A stretch of 64,000 nt of DNA from Mariniflexile sp. AS56 (GTDB taxonomy: Bacteria; Bacteroidota; Bacteroidia; Flavobacteriales; Flavobacteriaceae), in NCBI RefSeq assembly GCF_030552475.1, contig NZ_JAUPED010000004.1, positions 248,001-312,000 of the forward strand, written 5' to 3'. The notes below the pieces were generated by a model. It searched no databases. It was not told where the DNA came from and was given only the letters and a program-made list of their open reading frames with translations. A program made the translations under genes and the position numbers. Position 1 is the first letter of the stretch, and each line of letters starts with the position of its first letter. This document shows, piece after piece, positions 52,450 through 62,848 of the stretch.

Positions 52450-53546
52450 TTTTTTGTTTTAAGAAGTTTCTCAACTTCATCGGCTATTTGATTCGTAGCA
52501 TCTACTAATGCTAACTTTTTTATATTATCTCCTAATTGCTTTTGCTTTTCTGTAGAAGCTACAAGCTGAGAAAATTTATTCTCAAAATCGGCATCTAAAT
52601 CTTCCTCTTTAATAACCATCGCAGCTCCTTTATCTACAACAGCCATGGCATTTTTTGTTTGATGATCTTCCGCTACATTTGGCGAAGGCACAAAAATAAC
52701 AGGCTTACCAACAATACAAAGCTCGGATACCGAACTAGCACCTGCTCTTGAAATCACAATATCAGCAGCTGCATAAGCAAAGTCCATATTATTCAAAAAC
52801 TCATAAACCTGCACGTTATTCGTGTTATTATAAATTTTATACTGGCTGTAATACAATTTGCCGCATTGCCATATAACTTGAACGTTTTGTGTATCTAAAA
52901 AGTCTAATTTTTTCTCAATTAATTGGTTAATTCGTCTAGACCCCAAACTACCGCCTAAAACCAAAAGCGTGTGTTTTCCATGTTTCAAATCGAAAAAGTT
53001 TTTAGCTTCTACCGTTTTCGACTCAATATCCAACAAACCTTTACGAACCGGGTTTCCTGTTTTTATTATTTTATCCTTCGGAAAAAAACGTTCCAAACCA
53101 TCATAAGCCACACAAATTTTTTGAGCTTTTTTCGAAAGCATCTTATTTGTAATACCTGGAAAGGAATTCTGTTCTTGTATTAAACAAGGCACCTTATAGG
53201 AAGCAGCCACCTGTAACAGCGGTCCGCTTGCAAAACCTCCTGTACCAATAGCCACATCGGGTTTAAACGACTTCACTATTTTTCGAGCATTCCAAAGACT
53301 ACTAATTAACTTAAACGGAAACATTAAATTTTTTAAAGTTAGTTTCCGCTGAATTCCTGAAATCCAAAGTCCTTTGATTTCGTATCCCGCTTGCGGCACT
53401 TTTTCCATCTCCATTCTATCCTTTGCCCCAACAAATAAAAATTCAGCATCAGGAAACCGCGCCTTTAATTCGTTTGCAATAGCAATGGCTGGGTAGATAT
53501 GACCACCCGTTCCGCCTCCAGACAATATGATTTTATAGTTACTCAT
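52446..53546 (-). CDS. murG: undecaprenyldiphospho-muramoylpentapeptide beta-N-acetylglucosaminyltransferase
   Basis: 366 residues, GT-B fold, peripheral at the inner membrane. It transfers GlcNAc from UDP-GlcNAc to lipid I, giving lipid II. Motifs: [21 protein letters not shown] (first glycine loop), [14 protein letters not shown], and [26 protein letters not shown] (UDP-GlcNAc site). It follows ftsW directly. Confidence 0.96.
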   Translation of the reverse strand: MSNYKIILSGGGTGGHIYPAIAIANELKARFPDAEFLFVGAKDRMEMEKVPQAGYEIKGLWISGIQRKLTLKNLMFPFKLISSLWNARKIVKSFKPDVAIGTGGFASGPLLQVAASYKVPCLIQEQNSFPGITNKMLSKKAQKICVAYDGLERFFPKDKIIKTGNPVRKGLLDIESKTVEAKNFFDLKHGKHTLLVLGGSLGSRRINQLIEKKLDFLDTQNVQVIWQCGKLYYSQYKIYNNTNNVQVYEFLNNMDFAYAAADIVISRAGASSVSELCIVGKPVIFVPSPNVAEDHQTKNAMAVVDKGAAMVIKEEDLDADFENKFSQLVASTEKQKQLGDNIKKLALVDATNQIADEVEKLLKTKK

Positions 53547-54740
53547 TTATAAAGCTTCGCTTAATATTTCTAACGGATTATCTTCAACACTTTCTTGTTC
53601 TTTCATTTCCTCTCGCTTCGCACTTACACTTAGTATAATTCCTAAGGCTAAGCAAGTCATCCAAATAGAGGTTCCTCCACTACTTACTAAAGGCAAGGTT
53701 TGCCCTGTAACAGGAAACAACTCCACGGCCACAGCCATATTTATAAGGGCCTGAAAAACTATAGGCAGTCCAACACCCACCACTATTAGTTTACCAAAAA
53801 CGGTATCCGATTTTTGTGCCACAATAACAATTCTAAACAATAACCACATGTACAATACCATGATAAAAAAACCGCCTACAATGCCATATTCTTCAATAAT
53901 GATTGCAAAAATGAAATCGGATGACGATTGTGGTAAAAAATTCTTTTGAATACTTTTACCTGGACCAACACCAAAAATATCGCCCGAAGCAATCGCTATT
54001 TTAGCTTTTTCAATTTGATAATCGGCCTCTGTATCTTCATCATTAGAATAATTCTTAATTCTATTTTCCCAAGTTTCTACTTTAACACTTAATGGACCGG
54101 TTGTTAATTTGGCAACCATTATAAAAAGTACCAACCCAACTAAACCAATCCCTAAAATAACACCCATATAACGCATGGGATATCCGCCTAAAAAAACCAA
54201 AATCATCACCATTAAAAACATAATAGCAGTGGTTGAAAAATTCGACGGAAGTATTAAAGCCAAAATCATGAACACAGGTGCCCACAAAGGTAAAATGGAA
54301 CTTTTAAACGTAATCTCCTTGTCTTTAATTTTAGACATGTATCGTGCCACATAAATCATAAGCACCACAGATGCTAAAGTGGACGTTTGAAACGACACAC
54401 CTACTATTGGTATTTGTATCCATCGACTCGCACTCGCCCCTTCAATAGTGGTTCCCTGCAACATCGTAATACCCAATAACACTAACACGATAGGAATCAT
54501 CACTAACGATAAACCTTTAAAATATCTATACGGTATTTTATGAACACCATACATAATAGCAAACCCTAAAGCCAAATGCACTAAATGTTTAATAAAAAAG
54601 GTAAAGGTATTGCCACCAACGCTTCTATACGCTAAATTACTGGCAGCACTATACACGGGCAAAAACGACACAATTGCCAACAATGCAACTATTGCCCAAA
54701 TTAACCTATCGCCTTTTATGTTATTAAATAGTGTTTGCAT
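53547..54740 (-). CDS. ftsW: peptidoglycan glycosyltransferase FtsW (SEDS)
   Basis: 397 residues, about ten transmembrane helices. SEDS-family glycosyltransferase that polymerises lipid II at the division septum with FtsI. Conserved SEDS parts: EGASASRWIQIPIVGVSFQTS, FGVGPGKSIQKNFLPQSSSDFIFAIIIEEYGIVGG and TGQTLPLVSSGGTSIW. It sits between murD and murG in the dcw operon. Confidence 0.95.
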   Translation of the reverse strand: MQTLFNNIKGDRLIWAIVALLAIVSFLPVYSAASNLAYRSVGGNTFTFFIKHLVHLALGFAIMYGVHKIPYRYFKGLSLVMIPIVLVLLGITMLQGTTIEGASASRWIQIPIVGVSFQTSTLASVVLMIYVARYMSKIKDKEITFKSSILPLWAPVFMILALILPSNFSTTAIMFLMVMILVFLGGYPMRYMGVILGIGLVGLVLFIMVAKLTTGPLSVKVETWENRIKNYSNDEDTEADYQIEKAKIAIASGDIFGVGPGKSIQKNFLPQSSSDFIFAIIIEEYGIVGGFFIMVLYMWLLFRIVIVAQKSDTVFGKLIVVGVGLPIVFQALINMAVAVELFPVTGQTLPLVSSGGTSIWMTCLALGIILSVSAKREEMKEQESVEDNPLEILSEAL

Positions 54741-54764
54741 TTCTTATTCCTTCTCAGGGATTTG

Positions 54765-56096
54765 TTACAGATTTCTTACTGCTTCTTTAAATTGACGTCC
54801 TCTATCTTCATAGCTTTCGAATAAATCGAAACTTGCACAAGCTGGTGACAACAATACATTATCTCCTGCTTCTGCTAATTTGTAAGCTATTTTTATGGCT
54901 TCAGACATTGATTGAGTTTCTACAACCGTATCAACCATACCCCCAAAGGCAGTCATCAATTTTTCGTTATCTACGCCTAAACAAATAATCGCTTTTACTT
55001 TTTCATTTACAAATGAAAATAATTCAGCGTAATTATTCCCTTTGTCTACACCTCCAACAATCCAAACAGTTGGCGCATCCATGCTTTCTAAAGCATAATA
55101 CGTCGCATTAACGTTAGTTGCTTTGGAATCGTTTATGTACTGAACCTTGTTAATTTTAAGCACTTGCTCTAAACGGTGCTCCACCCCTTGAAAATTCTCA
55201 AGGCTTTCGCGAATAGTTTGTTTTCTAATTTTTAATAAATGCGCTACAGTAGAAGCTGCCATGGCATTTTTAACATTGTGTTTTCCTTCTAAAGTAAGGC
55301 TAGTTGTTGGCATAATTATTTTATTGTTATCTATTGTTATTATTATATTCTCTTTATCTAAATACGCACCGTTTTCTATGGTTTTAACCAATGAAAATGG
55401 CAATAATGTGGATTGAACCGGGTGTTTCTCTAACCAATCTGTTAACACTGCATCATCAGCATCATAAATCAAATAATCATCTTTTGTTTGATTTTCTGCT
55501 ACTCTGAATTTGGAAGCTATATAGTTTTCAAACTTGTAATCATATCGATCTAAGTGATCGGGTGAAATATTAGTGATTACCGCTATTTTCGGTTTAAAAT
55601 CAACAATATCATCTAACTGAAAACTGCTAATCTCCAACACGTAATTTGGATACTCTTTTTCCAGAATTTGTTTTGCAAAACTGTCGCCAATATTACCCGC
55701 CAACCCTACTTCCAACTCACCTTTTAAAAGATGATGCGTTAAGGTTGCTGTTGTTGTTTTACCATTACTTCCTGTAATTCCTACAATTGTTGCGTTGGTA
55801 TATTTAGAAGCAAATTCAATTTCTGACACCACTAAAATCCCTTGCTCACGAATTTGTTTTACCAAAGGCGCTTTATCAGGAATTCCAGGGCTTTTCATTA
55901 CGATGTCGGCATTTAGAATTTTTACTTCCGTATGCGTTTCAGCTTCCCATTCAATCTCATTATGTATAAGAACTTGTTTGTACTTTTCTTTTATTTTCCC
56001 CTTATCGGAAACAAAAACATCGAATCCTTTCGCCTTTCCTAAAAGTGCTGTTCCTACACCACTTTCACCTCCACCAAGAATGACTAATCGCTTCAT
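54765..56096 (-). CDS. murD: UDP-N-acetylmuramoyl-L-alanine-D-glutamate ligase
   Basis: 443 residues. Adds D-glutamate to UDP-MurNAc-L-Ala with ATP. N-terminal Rossmann VILGGGESGVGTALLG, ATP loop VGITGSNGKTTTATLTHHLL, VEHRLEQV, and YINDSKATNVNATYYAL. It starts 1 bp before the mraY stop (adjacent), consistent with one transcript. Confidence 0.96.
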   Translation of the reverse strand: MKRLVILGGGESGVGTALLGKAKGFDVFVSDKGKIKEKYKQVLIHNEIEWEAETHTEVKILNADIVMKSPGIPDKAPLVKQIREQGILVVSEIEFASKYTNATIVGITGSNGKTTTATLTHHLLKGELEVGLAGNIGDSFAKQILEKEYPNYVLEISSFQLDDIVDFKPKIAVITNISPDHLDRYDYKFENYIASKFRVAENQTKDDYLIYDADDAVLTDWLEKHPVQSTLLPFSLVKTIENGAYLDKENIIITIDNNKIIMPTTSLTLEGKHNVKNAMAASTVAHLLKIRKQTIRESLENFQGVEHRLEQVLKINKVQYINDSKATNVNATYYALESMDAPTVWIVGGVDKGNNYAELFSFVNEKVKAIICLGVDNEKLMTAFGGMVDTVVETQSMSEAIKIAYKLAEAGDNVLLSPACASFDLFESYEDRGRQFKEAVRNL

Positions 56097-57338
56097 CTAT
56101 CTAATTTTCAATGTAACGATGGATAGAATAGCTAGTAAAATACCAACAATCCAAAATCGAGTTACAATTTTACTTTCGTGATATCCTGATTTTTGATAAT
56201 GATGATGCAACGGCGACATTTTAAAAATACGCCGACCTTCACCAAACTTCTTCTTGGTATACTTAAACCAACTTACCTGCATCACTACCGATAAGTTTTC
56301 GGCCAAAAATATTCCACACAGCACCGGTATCAACCATTCTTTACGCACGGCGATTGCTATAACAGCTATAATTCCACCAATTGTTAAACTCCCCGTATCT
56401 CCCATAAAAACAGAAGCCGGATAGGTATTGTACCATAAAAAACCAATAAGCGCTCCCACAAAAGCAGCGATATAAATGGTGATTTCCTCCACCCTCGGGA
56501 TATACATGATATTGAGATAATCTGAAAAAATAATATTACCAGACACCCATGCAAAAATCCCTAAAGTAAGCACGATAATCGCGGAGGTTCCCGCCGCCAA
56601 ACCATCGATACCATCGGTAAGATTGGCACCATTTGAAACTGCGGTGATAATAAATATGGAAACAATTATAAAAATTACCCAGCCATAATCTTTCAAACTC
56701 GGACTTACCCAAGTTAAGATATCAGCATAATCAAACTCATTACCTTTTACAAAAGGAATGGTCGTTTTAGTTGATTTCATTTCTTCTTCAAAAAACTTAG
56801 TGGGAGACACATTAGGATCTTCAGACAGCATTTGTTGACGCACTTCTACTGGCAATTTTTCCTTTATAGTTACATTCGGGTTGAAATACAAAGTTGCTCC
56901 AACAATGATACCTAAACCAACCTGCCCAAGCACTTTAAAACGCCCTTTTAAACCTTCTTTATCTTTCTTGAATTTTTTAATATAGTCATCTATAAAACCG
57001 ATAACACCCATCCAAAGTGTAGTGATGATCAATAAAATGATATAAACATTATCTAATTTTGAAAGTAGAAATACAGGAATCAAGGTTGCCAATATGATAA
57101 TAACACCACCCATTGTTGGCGTACCTGCTTTTTCTTGTTGCCCTTCTAAACCTAAATCTCTAATAGTTTCACCTACTTGTTGCTTCTGTAAAAAACGAAT
57201 GATGCGTTTTCCATAAATAGTAGAAATTAACAACGACAAAATCATAGCAGCAGCAGCCCTAAAGGTTATAAAACCAAAAAGAGACGCTCCAGGAATCTGG
57301 AATTGCTTTTCTAAATAATCAAATAGGTAATACAGCAT
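56097..57338 (-). CDS. mraY: phospho-N-acetylmuramoyl-pentapeptide transferase
   Basis: 413 residues, about ten transmembrane helices. It attaches phospho-MurNAc-pentapeptide to undecaprenyl phosphate, making lipid I at the inner membrane. Motifs: [13 protein letters not shown], the Asp pair in [35 protein letters not shown] and [13 protein letters not shown]-like ([13 protein letters not shown]), and LSPLHHHYQ-like [14 protein letters not shown]. An insert of about 60 residues after the second segment ([11 protein letters not shown]...) makes it longer than the E. coli protein (360). Confidence 0.95.
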   Translation of the reverse strand: MLYYLFDYLEKQFQIPGASLFGFITFRAAAAMILSLLISTIYGKRIIRFLQKQQVGETIRDLGLEGQQEKAGTPTMGGVIIILATLIPVFLLSKLDNVYIILLIITTLWMGVIGFIDDYIKKFKKDKEGLKGRFKVLGQVGLGIIVGATLYFNPNVTIKEKLPVEVRQQMLSEDPNVSPTKFFEEEMKSTKTTIPFVKGNEFDYADILTWVSPSLKDYGWVIFIIVSIFIITAVSNGANLTDGIDGLAAGTSAIIVLTLGIFAWVSGNIIFSDYLNIMYIPRVEEITIYIAAFVGALIGFLWYNTYPASVFMGDTGSLTIGGIIAVIAIAVRKEWLIPVLCGIFLAENLSVVMQVSWFKYTKKKFGEGRRIFKMSPLHHHYQKSGYHESKIVTRFWIVGILLAILSIVTLKIR

Positions 57339-57359
57339 TTGGTTATCGTTTATTTATTA

Positions 57360-58823
57360 TTATTTATTTAATTGATTTAAAAAGTCTTGCACTATTTTAA
57401 AGTCATCAAAATCAAATCGCTCTCCTTTAATCTCTTGGTACGTTTCATGTCCTTTTCCTGCGATTAGGATAATATCATTGGGCTGCGCCATTTGGCATGC
57501 CGTTCTAATAGCCTGAAGCCTATCTGTAATAGTGAGTGTCTTTTTATAATTTTGAGGCTCTACCCCTTTTTCAATCTCTTTTAAAATCGTTTCTGGTTCT
57601 TCACTTCGTGGATTATCACTTGTAAAAATCACCTTAGTACTTAAAGCCGTTGCAATGTGTCCCATTTTTGGGCGCTTGGTTTTATCTCTATCACCACCAC
57701 AACCAACAACGGTAATTAATTCTTCGTTTTTTGTACGGATACTATTAATAGTTTCTAATACATTTTTCAAAGCATCAGGCGTATGTGCATAATCTACAAT
57801 AGCCGTTACTTTTTCAGTTGAAATAACATATTGAAAACGTCCACTTACACTTTCCAATTCACTTATCAAACGTAGAACCTCTACCTTTTCAAGACCTAAT
57901 AATTCCGCTGTAGCGTAAATAGCCAAAATATTGTAAGCATTAAAATTTCCAATAAGTCGCGTCCAAACCTCTGCATCATTAATCTTTAGCAATAATCCGC
58001 TAAATTGATTTTCTAAAATTTGAGCCTTATAATCTGCATAGCTTTTTAAGGCATAGGTATATTTACGTGCTTTAGAATTTTGCAGCATCACCATACCATT
58101 CTTATCATCTAAATTCACAAGCGCAAATGCCTTTTCAGGAAGTGCATCAAAAAACTTTTTCTTCACATCTCGGTATTCTGCAAATGTGTTGTGATAATCT
58201 AAATGATCATGTGTTAAATTGGTGAAAATGCCTCCTTCAAAATGCAAGCCTTCTGTTCTCGACTGATGAATACCGTGCGAACTCACTTCCATAAAGCAAA
58301 ACTCAACACCTTCCGCATTCATTAATTGCAAATACTTGTTAATAGTTAAAGAATCGGGCGTGGTATGTGTTGCTTTATATTCTTTAGTGTTAACCATGAT
58401 TTTCACGGTAGATAGCAAACCAACTTTATAACCTGCTTTTTTGAATAATTGATACAACAAACTAGCAACCGTCGTTTTTCCGTTTGTACCGGTAACACCT
58501 ACTAACTTTAAATTCCCAGACGGGTTTTCATAATAATTTGAAGCCATAATCGCTAAGGCTTTACTTGTATTATCAACCTCCAAATACGTAACACCTTCCA
58601 CTAACTTCTCAGGCATCACTTTACACACAACAGCTACTGCGCCTTGATTTATAGCCACATCGATAAACTTATGACCATCTGAAACACTGCCTTTTATAGC
58701 TACAAACACATCGCCAGTCTTAATGTTTCTAGAATCGAAATCTAAAGCCGACACACTAACACCCGTAGAACCTACTACAGCATTTAGCGTTACCTTATAT
58801 AATATGTCTTTTAATGCGATCAT
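57360..58823 (-). CDS. murE: UDP-MurNAc-L-Ala-D-Glu:meso-diaminopimelate ligase
   Basis: 487 residues. ATP-dependent addition of the third stem-peptide residue. ATP loop LVGVTGTNGKTTVASLLYQL, VSSHGIHQSRTEG, and the substrate motif DNPRSEEP: the DNPR form selects meso-diaminopimelate, so this cell has the Gram-negative type stem peptide. It overlaps ftsI by 4 bp. Confidence 0.96.
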   Translation of the reverse strand: MIALKDILYKVTLNAVVGSTGVSVSALDFDSRNIKTGDVFVAIKGSVSDGHKFIDVAINQGAVAVVCKVMPEKLVEGVTYLEVDNTSKALAIMASNYYENPSGNLKLVGVTGTNGKTTVASLLYQLFKKAGYKVGLLSTVKIMVNTKEYKATHTTPDSLTINKYLQLMNAEGVEFCFMEVSSHGIHQSRTEGLHFEGGIFTNLTHDHLDYHNTFAEYRDVKKKFFDALPEKAFALVNLDDKNGMVMLQNSKARKYTYALKSYADYKAQILENQFSGLLLKINDAEVWTRLIGNFNAYNILAIYATAELLGLEKVEVLRLISELESVSGRFQYVISTEKVTAIVDYAHTPDALKNVLETINSIRTKNEELITVVGCGGDRDKTKRPKMGHIATALSTKVIFTSDNPRSEEPETILKEIEKGVEPQNYKKTLTITDRLQAIRTACQMAQPNDIILIAGKGHETYQEIKGERFDFDDFKIVQDFLNQLNK

Positions 58824-60832
58824 GAAGCTTTTAAAATAACTACTTGATTAGTCTTTAATTTTATATTCTGTTCGATGGATTGTTTTGTAACAACACCATT
58901 CCCTAATAATTTCACTTTTACTTTCACCTGCATATTTTCCAAAAGAGCTAAAGCATCCATAGCTGGCAATCCAACCACATTTGGCATAATTGTTTTATAG
59001 GTTTGCGCGGTTTTATAAAAATTCTCATATTCCGTTTCTACGGAAGCTACTCGAACATTTAGAGAACTCACCTCATCTATAATAGGTGTATCTGTAAATA
59101 TTTTTTGAGCAATTTTTTTAAACACAGGCCCTGATACATCTGCACCATAATACCCCACACTTTTATCAGGCTCATGAATAACCACAATACACGAATATTT
59201 AGGGTTTTCAGCAGGAAAATACCCAGCGAATGATGAGATATAACTTAACTTGTCCTTATTTGCATAATCTTTTTGACACGTCCCTGTTTTTCCAGCCATG
59301 GAGAAATTCTCAGAATACAACCTGTGTCCTGTTCCATGTTTTTTCTCAACCACATTCTTAAGCAGTTGTTTTACTTTTGAAACCGTTTCTTTTGAACAAA
59401 TCTCTTTGTTTATCACTTCCTTTTTAAAAGGCACTACCACATCATCAAACTCTCTCACCTCTCTTAAAAACTGAGGTTTCACCATTTCGCCATCGTTGGC
59501 AATCGCATTATAAAACGTTAAGGTTTGAAGCGGTGTAAAAGACACACCATAACCATAAGCCATCCACTGCAATGCAATACCACTCCAACGTCCGTTTTTA
59601 ATTCGCGGATCTGGAATAACAGGCATAGGCTCCCCTATAATAGGAAGGTCTAAATCATTATTCAGATTCATAGCATACAATCTATCGACAAACTTGCTTG
59701 GATTTTTACCATACGCTTTATCAATCGCTTTTACAATACCGGTGTTTGAAGACACCTCGAATGCTTTAGATATGCTAATTTTACCATAACCACCATGATG
59801 CGAATCTCGAACCGATTTCCCGTAGAATTTTATAACACCATTTTCAGTATCAACCACATCACTCGTATCAATCACTTTATCTTCAATGCCGGCTGTTAAA
59901 GCCATTAATTTAAAAGTAGATCCCGACTCATGCGATTCACCAACAGCATAATTCAAACGCTCGTAATAATAACCATCACTGTTTCTTCCTAAGTTTGAAA
60001 TAGCACGAATTTCGCCTGTTTTGGTTTCCATTACCACCACACAACCATGATCGGCTTTGTATTTTTCTAATTGCTCTAAAAGCGCATGGTGCGCAATATC
60101 TTGAATATTAACATCGATGGTTGTATACACATCATAACCGTTTTTAGGGTCAATTTCATTGGCATCGTTCAAGGGTTTCCACTGCCCTTTACCTATTTGC
60201 TGTTTTTTTCTCTGGCCATCGGTTCCGCGCAAATATTTAACCCCAAAAGCACCATCAATACCTGCTCGAGTTACATTTCCTTTTTCATCAAAACGCTCAT
60301 AACCAATGGAACGCTGCGCAATACCACCCATTGGATGTTCGCGCTTTGTGGTTTGCTCTACAATCAACCCACCTTTAAATGCCCCCAGTTCTAATAATGG
60401 AAAACTGCGTAAACGGATATAATCTGAATACCCAACATTCCGCGCAATTAAGTAGTATCTATTTCTATTAGCACGTGCTTTTCTAAGTTCGTTTTGATGA
60501 TAGCCAGAAGGTTTTCCTGAATATTTTGAAAGTGAATCACTTAATGGTTTTACGTATTTCTCGAAAGTTTTTACTGTAGGCGTCAAAGCATCAAACCTAA
60601 GATCGTATTTAGGAATGGATGTCGCCAATAAATTCCCTTTCACAGAATACACATTACCTCTATTTGCAGGAATTACTACATTTCGAATAACACGCTCACT
60701 AGCCATCGCTTTATACTTATCGCCTTGAAAAAACTGAATACTAACCAATTTGAACGCCACGGCAAGCCCAAAGACGAACATACATCCTGCTACAAAATAC
60801 AATCGGTTTAATATGCTTTTCTCGTTTATCAC
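58820..60832 (-). CDS. ftsI: division-specific penicillin-binding protein (FtsI/PBP3 type) with PASTA domain
   Basis: 670 residues. Transpeptidase for septal peptidoglycan. One N-terminal transmembrane helix (about 9-31), the dimerisation domain, then the transpeptidase with SxxK as STFK (about residue 309, ESGSTFKLMAL), SxN as SSN (about 360, EVSSNTG) and KTG as KTGT (about 514). A PASTA domain at the C-terminus (about 615-670, MPNVVGLPAMDALALLENM) is absent from E. coli FtsI and brings it closer to SpoVD/PBP2x types. It is preceded by ftsL as usual. Confidence 0.95.
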   Translation of the reverse strand: MINEKSILNRLYFVAGCMFVFGLAVAFKLVSIQFFQGDKYKAMASERVIRNVVIPANRGNVYSVKGNLLATSIPKYDLRFDALTPTVKTFEKYVKPLSDSLSKYSGKPSGYHQNELRKARANRNRYYLIARNVGYSDYIRLRSFPLLELGAFKGGLIVEQTTKREHPMGGIAQRSIGYERFDEKGNVTRAGIDGAFGVKYLRGTDGQRKKQQIGKGQWKPLNDANEIDPKNGYDVYTTIDVNIQDIAHHALLEQLEKYKADHGCVVVMETKTGEIRAISNLGRNSDGYYYERLNYAVGESHESGSTFKLMALTAGIEDKVIDTSDVVDTENGVIKFYGKSVRDSHHGGYGKISISKAFEVSSNTGIVKAIDKAYGKNPSKFVDRLYAMNLNNDLDLPIIGEPMPVIPDPRIKNGRWSGIALQWMAYGYGVSFTPLQTLTFYNAIANDGEMVKPQFLREVREFDDVVVPFKKEVINKEICSKETVSKVKQLLKNVVEKKHGTGHRLYSENFSMAGKTGTCQKDYANKDKLSYISSFAGYFPAENPKYSCIVVIHEPDKSVGYYGADVSGPVFKKIAQKIFTDTPIIDEVSSLNVRVASVETEYENFYKTAQTYKTIMPNVVGLPAMDALALLENMQVKVKVKLLGNGVVTKQSIEQNIKLKTNQVVILKAS

Positions 60833-60844
60833 TAAGTTTCTGCG

Positions 60845-61162
60845 TTACTTTTGAGATTTTACTTTTATCTTTTTTGGCGGAATAACAGAAGGCTCTATGC
60901 CTTTTACCAGCATCACCTCCATGACATTCGATTCCATTTTTAACTTCATAAGCTTTGAACGACCATCTATAAAGGCAGAACGCATTTCGCTTACTTCATT
61001 TTTTAACCGCGCTATTTCATACACCTTTTTATCGGCACTATGTGAGCTCGCAATCATTACTATAGCTAAAGCCGAAATAAATATGATAAATCTCCAATTC
61101 TTAAAAGAGTCATCACTTACTAAAAAAGTGCCTTTTAATATTTTATAGATATTCGTTTTCAT
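60845..61162 (-). CDS. ftsL: FtsL-like division protein
   Basis: 105 residues. One transmembrane helix (about 25-43, IIFISALAIVMIASSHS) followed by a periplasmic coiled coil (EIARLKNEVSEMRSAFIDGRSKLMKLKMESNV). The FtsL family is poorly conserved in sequence; the call rests on topology and on its place between rsmH and ftsI. It binds FtsQ and FtsB in the divisome. Confidence 0.85.
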   Translation of the reverse strand: MKTNIYKILKGTFLVSDDSFKNWRFIIFISALAIVMIASSHSADKKVYEIARLKNEVSEMRSAFIDGRSKLMKLKMESNVMEVMLVKGIEPSVIPPKKIKVKSQK

Positions 61163-61202
61163 ATGATTAATTTCGGCTTCAACTACGATTAGTCACCTCT
61201 AA

Positions 61203-62111
61203 TTATATTTTTTCTGCAATACGAAGTTTTGCACTTCTTGCTCTACTATTTATTTTTACTTCTTCTTTTGAAGGCACTATCAATCCATTTACTTTTTTAA
61301 GGGGCACTTCAAAATTCCCATACATATCACGCTCTGGTTCCCCTTCAAACAAACCGTTTCTTATAAAACGTTTCACTAATCTATCTTCCAATGAGTGGTA
61401 AGAAATCAAACTTAATCGTCCAGATTCTTTTAAAATCTCAGGTGTTTGTTCTAAAAACTCTTTCAAAGCTTCAATTTCCTGATTCACCTCAATACGTATG
61501 GCTTGATAAATTTGAGCCAACACTTTATTTTCATGACGTGGTGGTAAAAACTTTTTTAACACCGCCTTCAACTCTTCACTAGTAACAATAGGCTGCAACT
61601 CTCTATGCTCCACAATTAATTTTGCCATAGCAGGCGCTGCTCTTAATTCACCATATTGAAAAAACACTTGTTTTAATTGCTCTTCCTCATATTTATTAAC
61701 CACTTGAAAAGCAGACAACACACTTTCTTGATTCATGCGCATATCTAAATTCGCTTCAAACCGTGTTGAAAATCCGCGTTCAGCCACATCAAACTGATGC
61801 GAAGACACACCAAAATCAGCCAAAACACCATCCACTTTCTTCACACCATAAAATCTTAAAAAGCGTTTTATATAGCGAAAGTTTTCATTTATCAATGTAA
61901 ATCTCGAATCGTCAATGGCATTCTCAAGCGCATCTAAATCCTGATCAAAAGCAAACAACTTTCCTTTATCACTAAGTCGTTTCAGTATTTCTTTACTGTG
62001 CCCACCACCACCAAAGGTGACATCGACATACACACCGTCTGGATTAATATTTAATCCATCAACAGTTTCTTTTAACAATACGGGGTTATGATATTCCATA
62101 ATCTTCATCAT
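61203..62111 (-). CDS. rsmH: 16S rRNA (cytosine1402-N4)-methyltransferase
   Basis: 302 residues. SAM-dependent methylation of C1402 in the ribosomal P site. Motifs: EYHNPVLLKETVDGL (start), VDVTFGGGGHSKEIL (SAM), FDQDLDALENA, and the family marker VLADFGVSSHQFD. The gene overlaps mraZ by 26 bp, giving tight coupling in the dcw cluster. Confidence 0.95.
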   Translation of the reverse strand: MMKIMEYHNPVLLKETVDGLNINPDGVYVDVTFGGGGHSKEILKRLSDKGKLFAFDQDLDALENAIDDSRFTLINENFRYIKRFLRFYGVKKVDGVLADFGVSSHQFDVAERGFSTRFEANLDMRMNQESVLSAFQVVNKYEEEQLKQVFFQYGELRAAPAMAKLIVEHRELQPIVTSEELKAVLKKFLPPRHENKVLAQIYQAIRIEVNQEIEALKEFLEQTPEILKESGRLSLISYHSLEDRLVKRFIRNGLFEGEPERDMYGNFEVPLKKVNGLIVPSKEEVKINSRARSAKLRIAEKI

Positions 62112-62556
62112 CTTGTCCCATAACTTCTTCAGCTAAATCTGCAAAATCTACAGCAGCATCATCTATGGCTTGTTCGTATAAATCTTTATCCCAAATCTCA
62201 ATAATATTTATTGCAGAGGCTACCACAATATCTTTTGTGATATCTGCAAACACAGTCAAATCTTTAGGTATTAACAAGCGTCCATTCACATCAACCTCAA
62301 CCATTTTAACTCCTGCCGTAAAACGACGGATAAAATCATTGTTCTTTTTATTGAATCTATTTAGCTTGTTCATTTTTTGCATTAGCACCTGCCACTCACT
62401 CATGGGGTACAACTCCAAACACTTTTGAAATACAGAACGACGCAACACAAACCCGCCTTCCAAAACTGAAGCCAGCTGCTTTTTAAGCGGAGCAGGCATC
62501 ATAAGCCTGCCTTTTGCATCCACTTTGCAATCGTATGTTCCTGTTAATAAGTCCAC
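62086..62556 (-). CDS. mraZ: transcriptional regulator MraZ
   Basis: 156 residues. Two SpoVT-AbrB-type halves, each with the DNA-binding signature: CKVDAKGRLMMPAPLKK (about 10-26) and VEVDVNGRLLIPKDL (about 83-97). MraZ forms rings and represses its own dcw promoter by binding three or four direct repeats upstream. Such repeats are seen at 62607-62636. It is first gene of the cluster, with a -7 element 33 bp before its start. Confidence 0.95.
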   Translation of the reverse strand: MDLLTGTYDCKVDAKGRLMMPAPLKKQLASVLEGGFVLRRSVFQKCLELYPMSEWQVLMQKMNKLNRFNKKNNDFIRRFTAGVKMVEVDVNGRLLIPKDLTVFADITKDIVVASAINIIEIWDKDLYEQAIDDAAVDFADLAEEVMGQDDEDYGIS

Positions 62557-62588
62557 TGTGTTTTAAAAACTTTTTAGAGTTTGAAATT

Positions 62589-62596
62589 CAAATATA
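62589..62596 (-). promoter_or_regulatory. -7 element TATATTTG of the mraZ promoter
   Basis: Exact TAnnTTTG match on the minus strand, 33 bp before the mraZ ATG. The -33 region has no TTG; the MraZ repeats begin there. Confidence 0.65.
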
Positions 62597-62606
62597 TTGA
62601 TTTTTT

Positions 62607-62636
62607 TACCACTTTTTACCACTTTGTACCACTTTG
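62607..62636 (-). promoter_or_regulatory. MraZ operator: three 10-bp direct repeats
   Basis: Minus strand CAAAGTGGTA, CAAAGTGGTA, AAAAGTGGTA, three in a row with exact 10-bp period. They reach into the -33 zone of the mraZ promoter. MraZ boxes in other bacteria are direct repeats with a TGGG or GTGG core at 9-11 bp period, so the match is good, and the position fits self-repression. Confidence 0.75.
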
Positions 62637-62815
62637 TTGATAATTTTTCGACCAAACGTTCTTTATTATAATTTTTAACAGGCAACAACTCCCACTACCA
62701 CTAAGAATCAACATGTTAAACAAAAGCACACAGCCCTAACCCATTTGTTAACATCTCTATTATTAAATATTATTTTTGAAAATCAATAAAATGATTGTAA
62801 TATGAATGAAATAAC

Positions 62816-62823
62816 TATATTTG
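62816..62823 (+). promoter_or_regulatory. -7 element TATATTTG for the alpha/beta hydrolase
   Basis: Exact TAnnTTTG match 25 bp upstream of the ATG at 62849. TATTTTTG at 62771-62778 is a second, less well placed match. Confidence 0.55.
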
Positions 62824-62848
62824 TTTTTAAAGCAATGACAACCGATTA

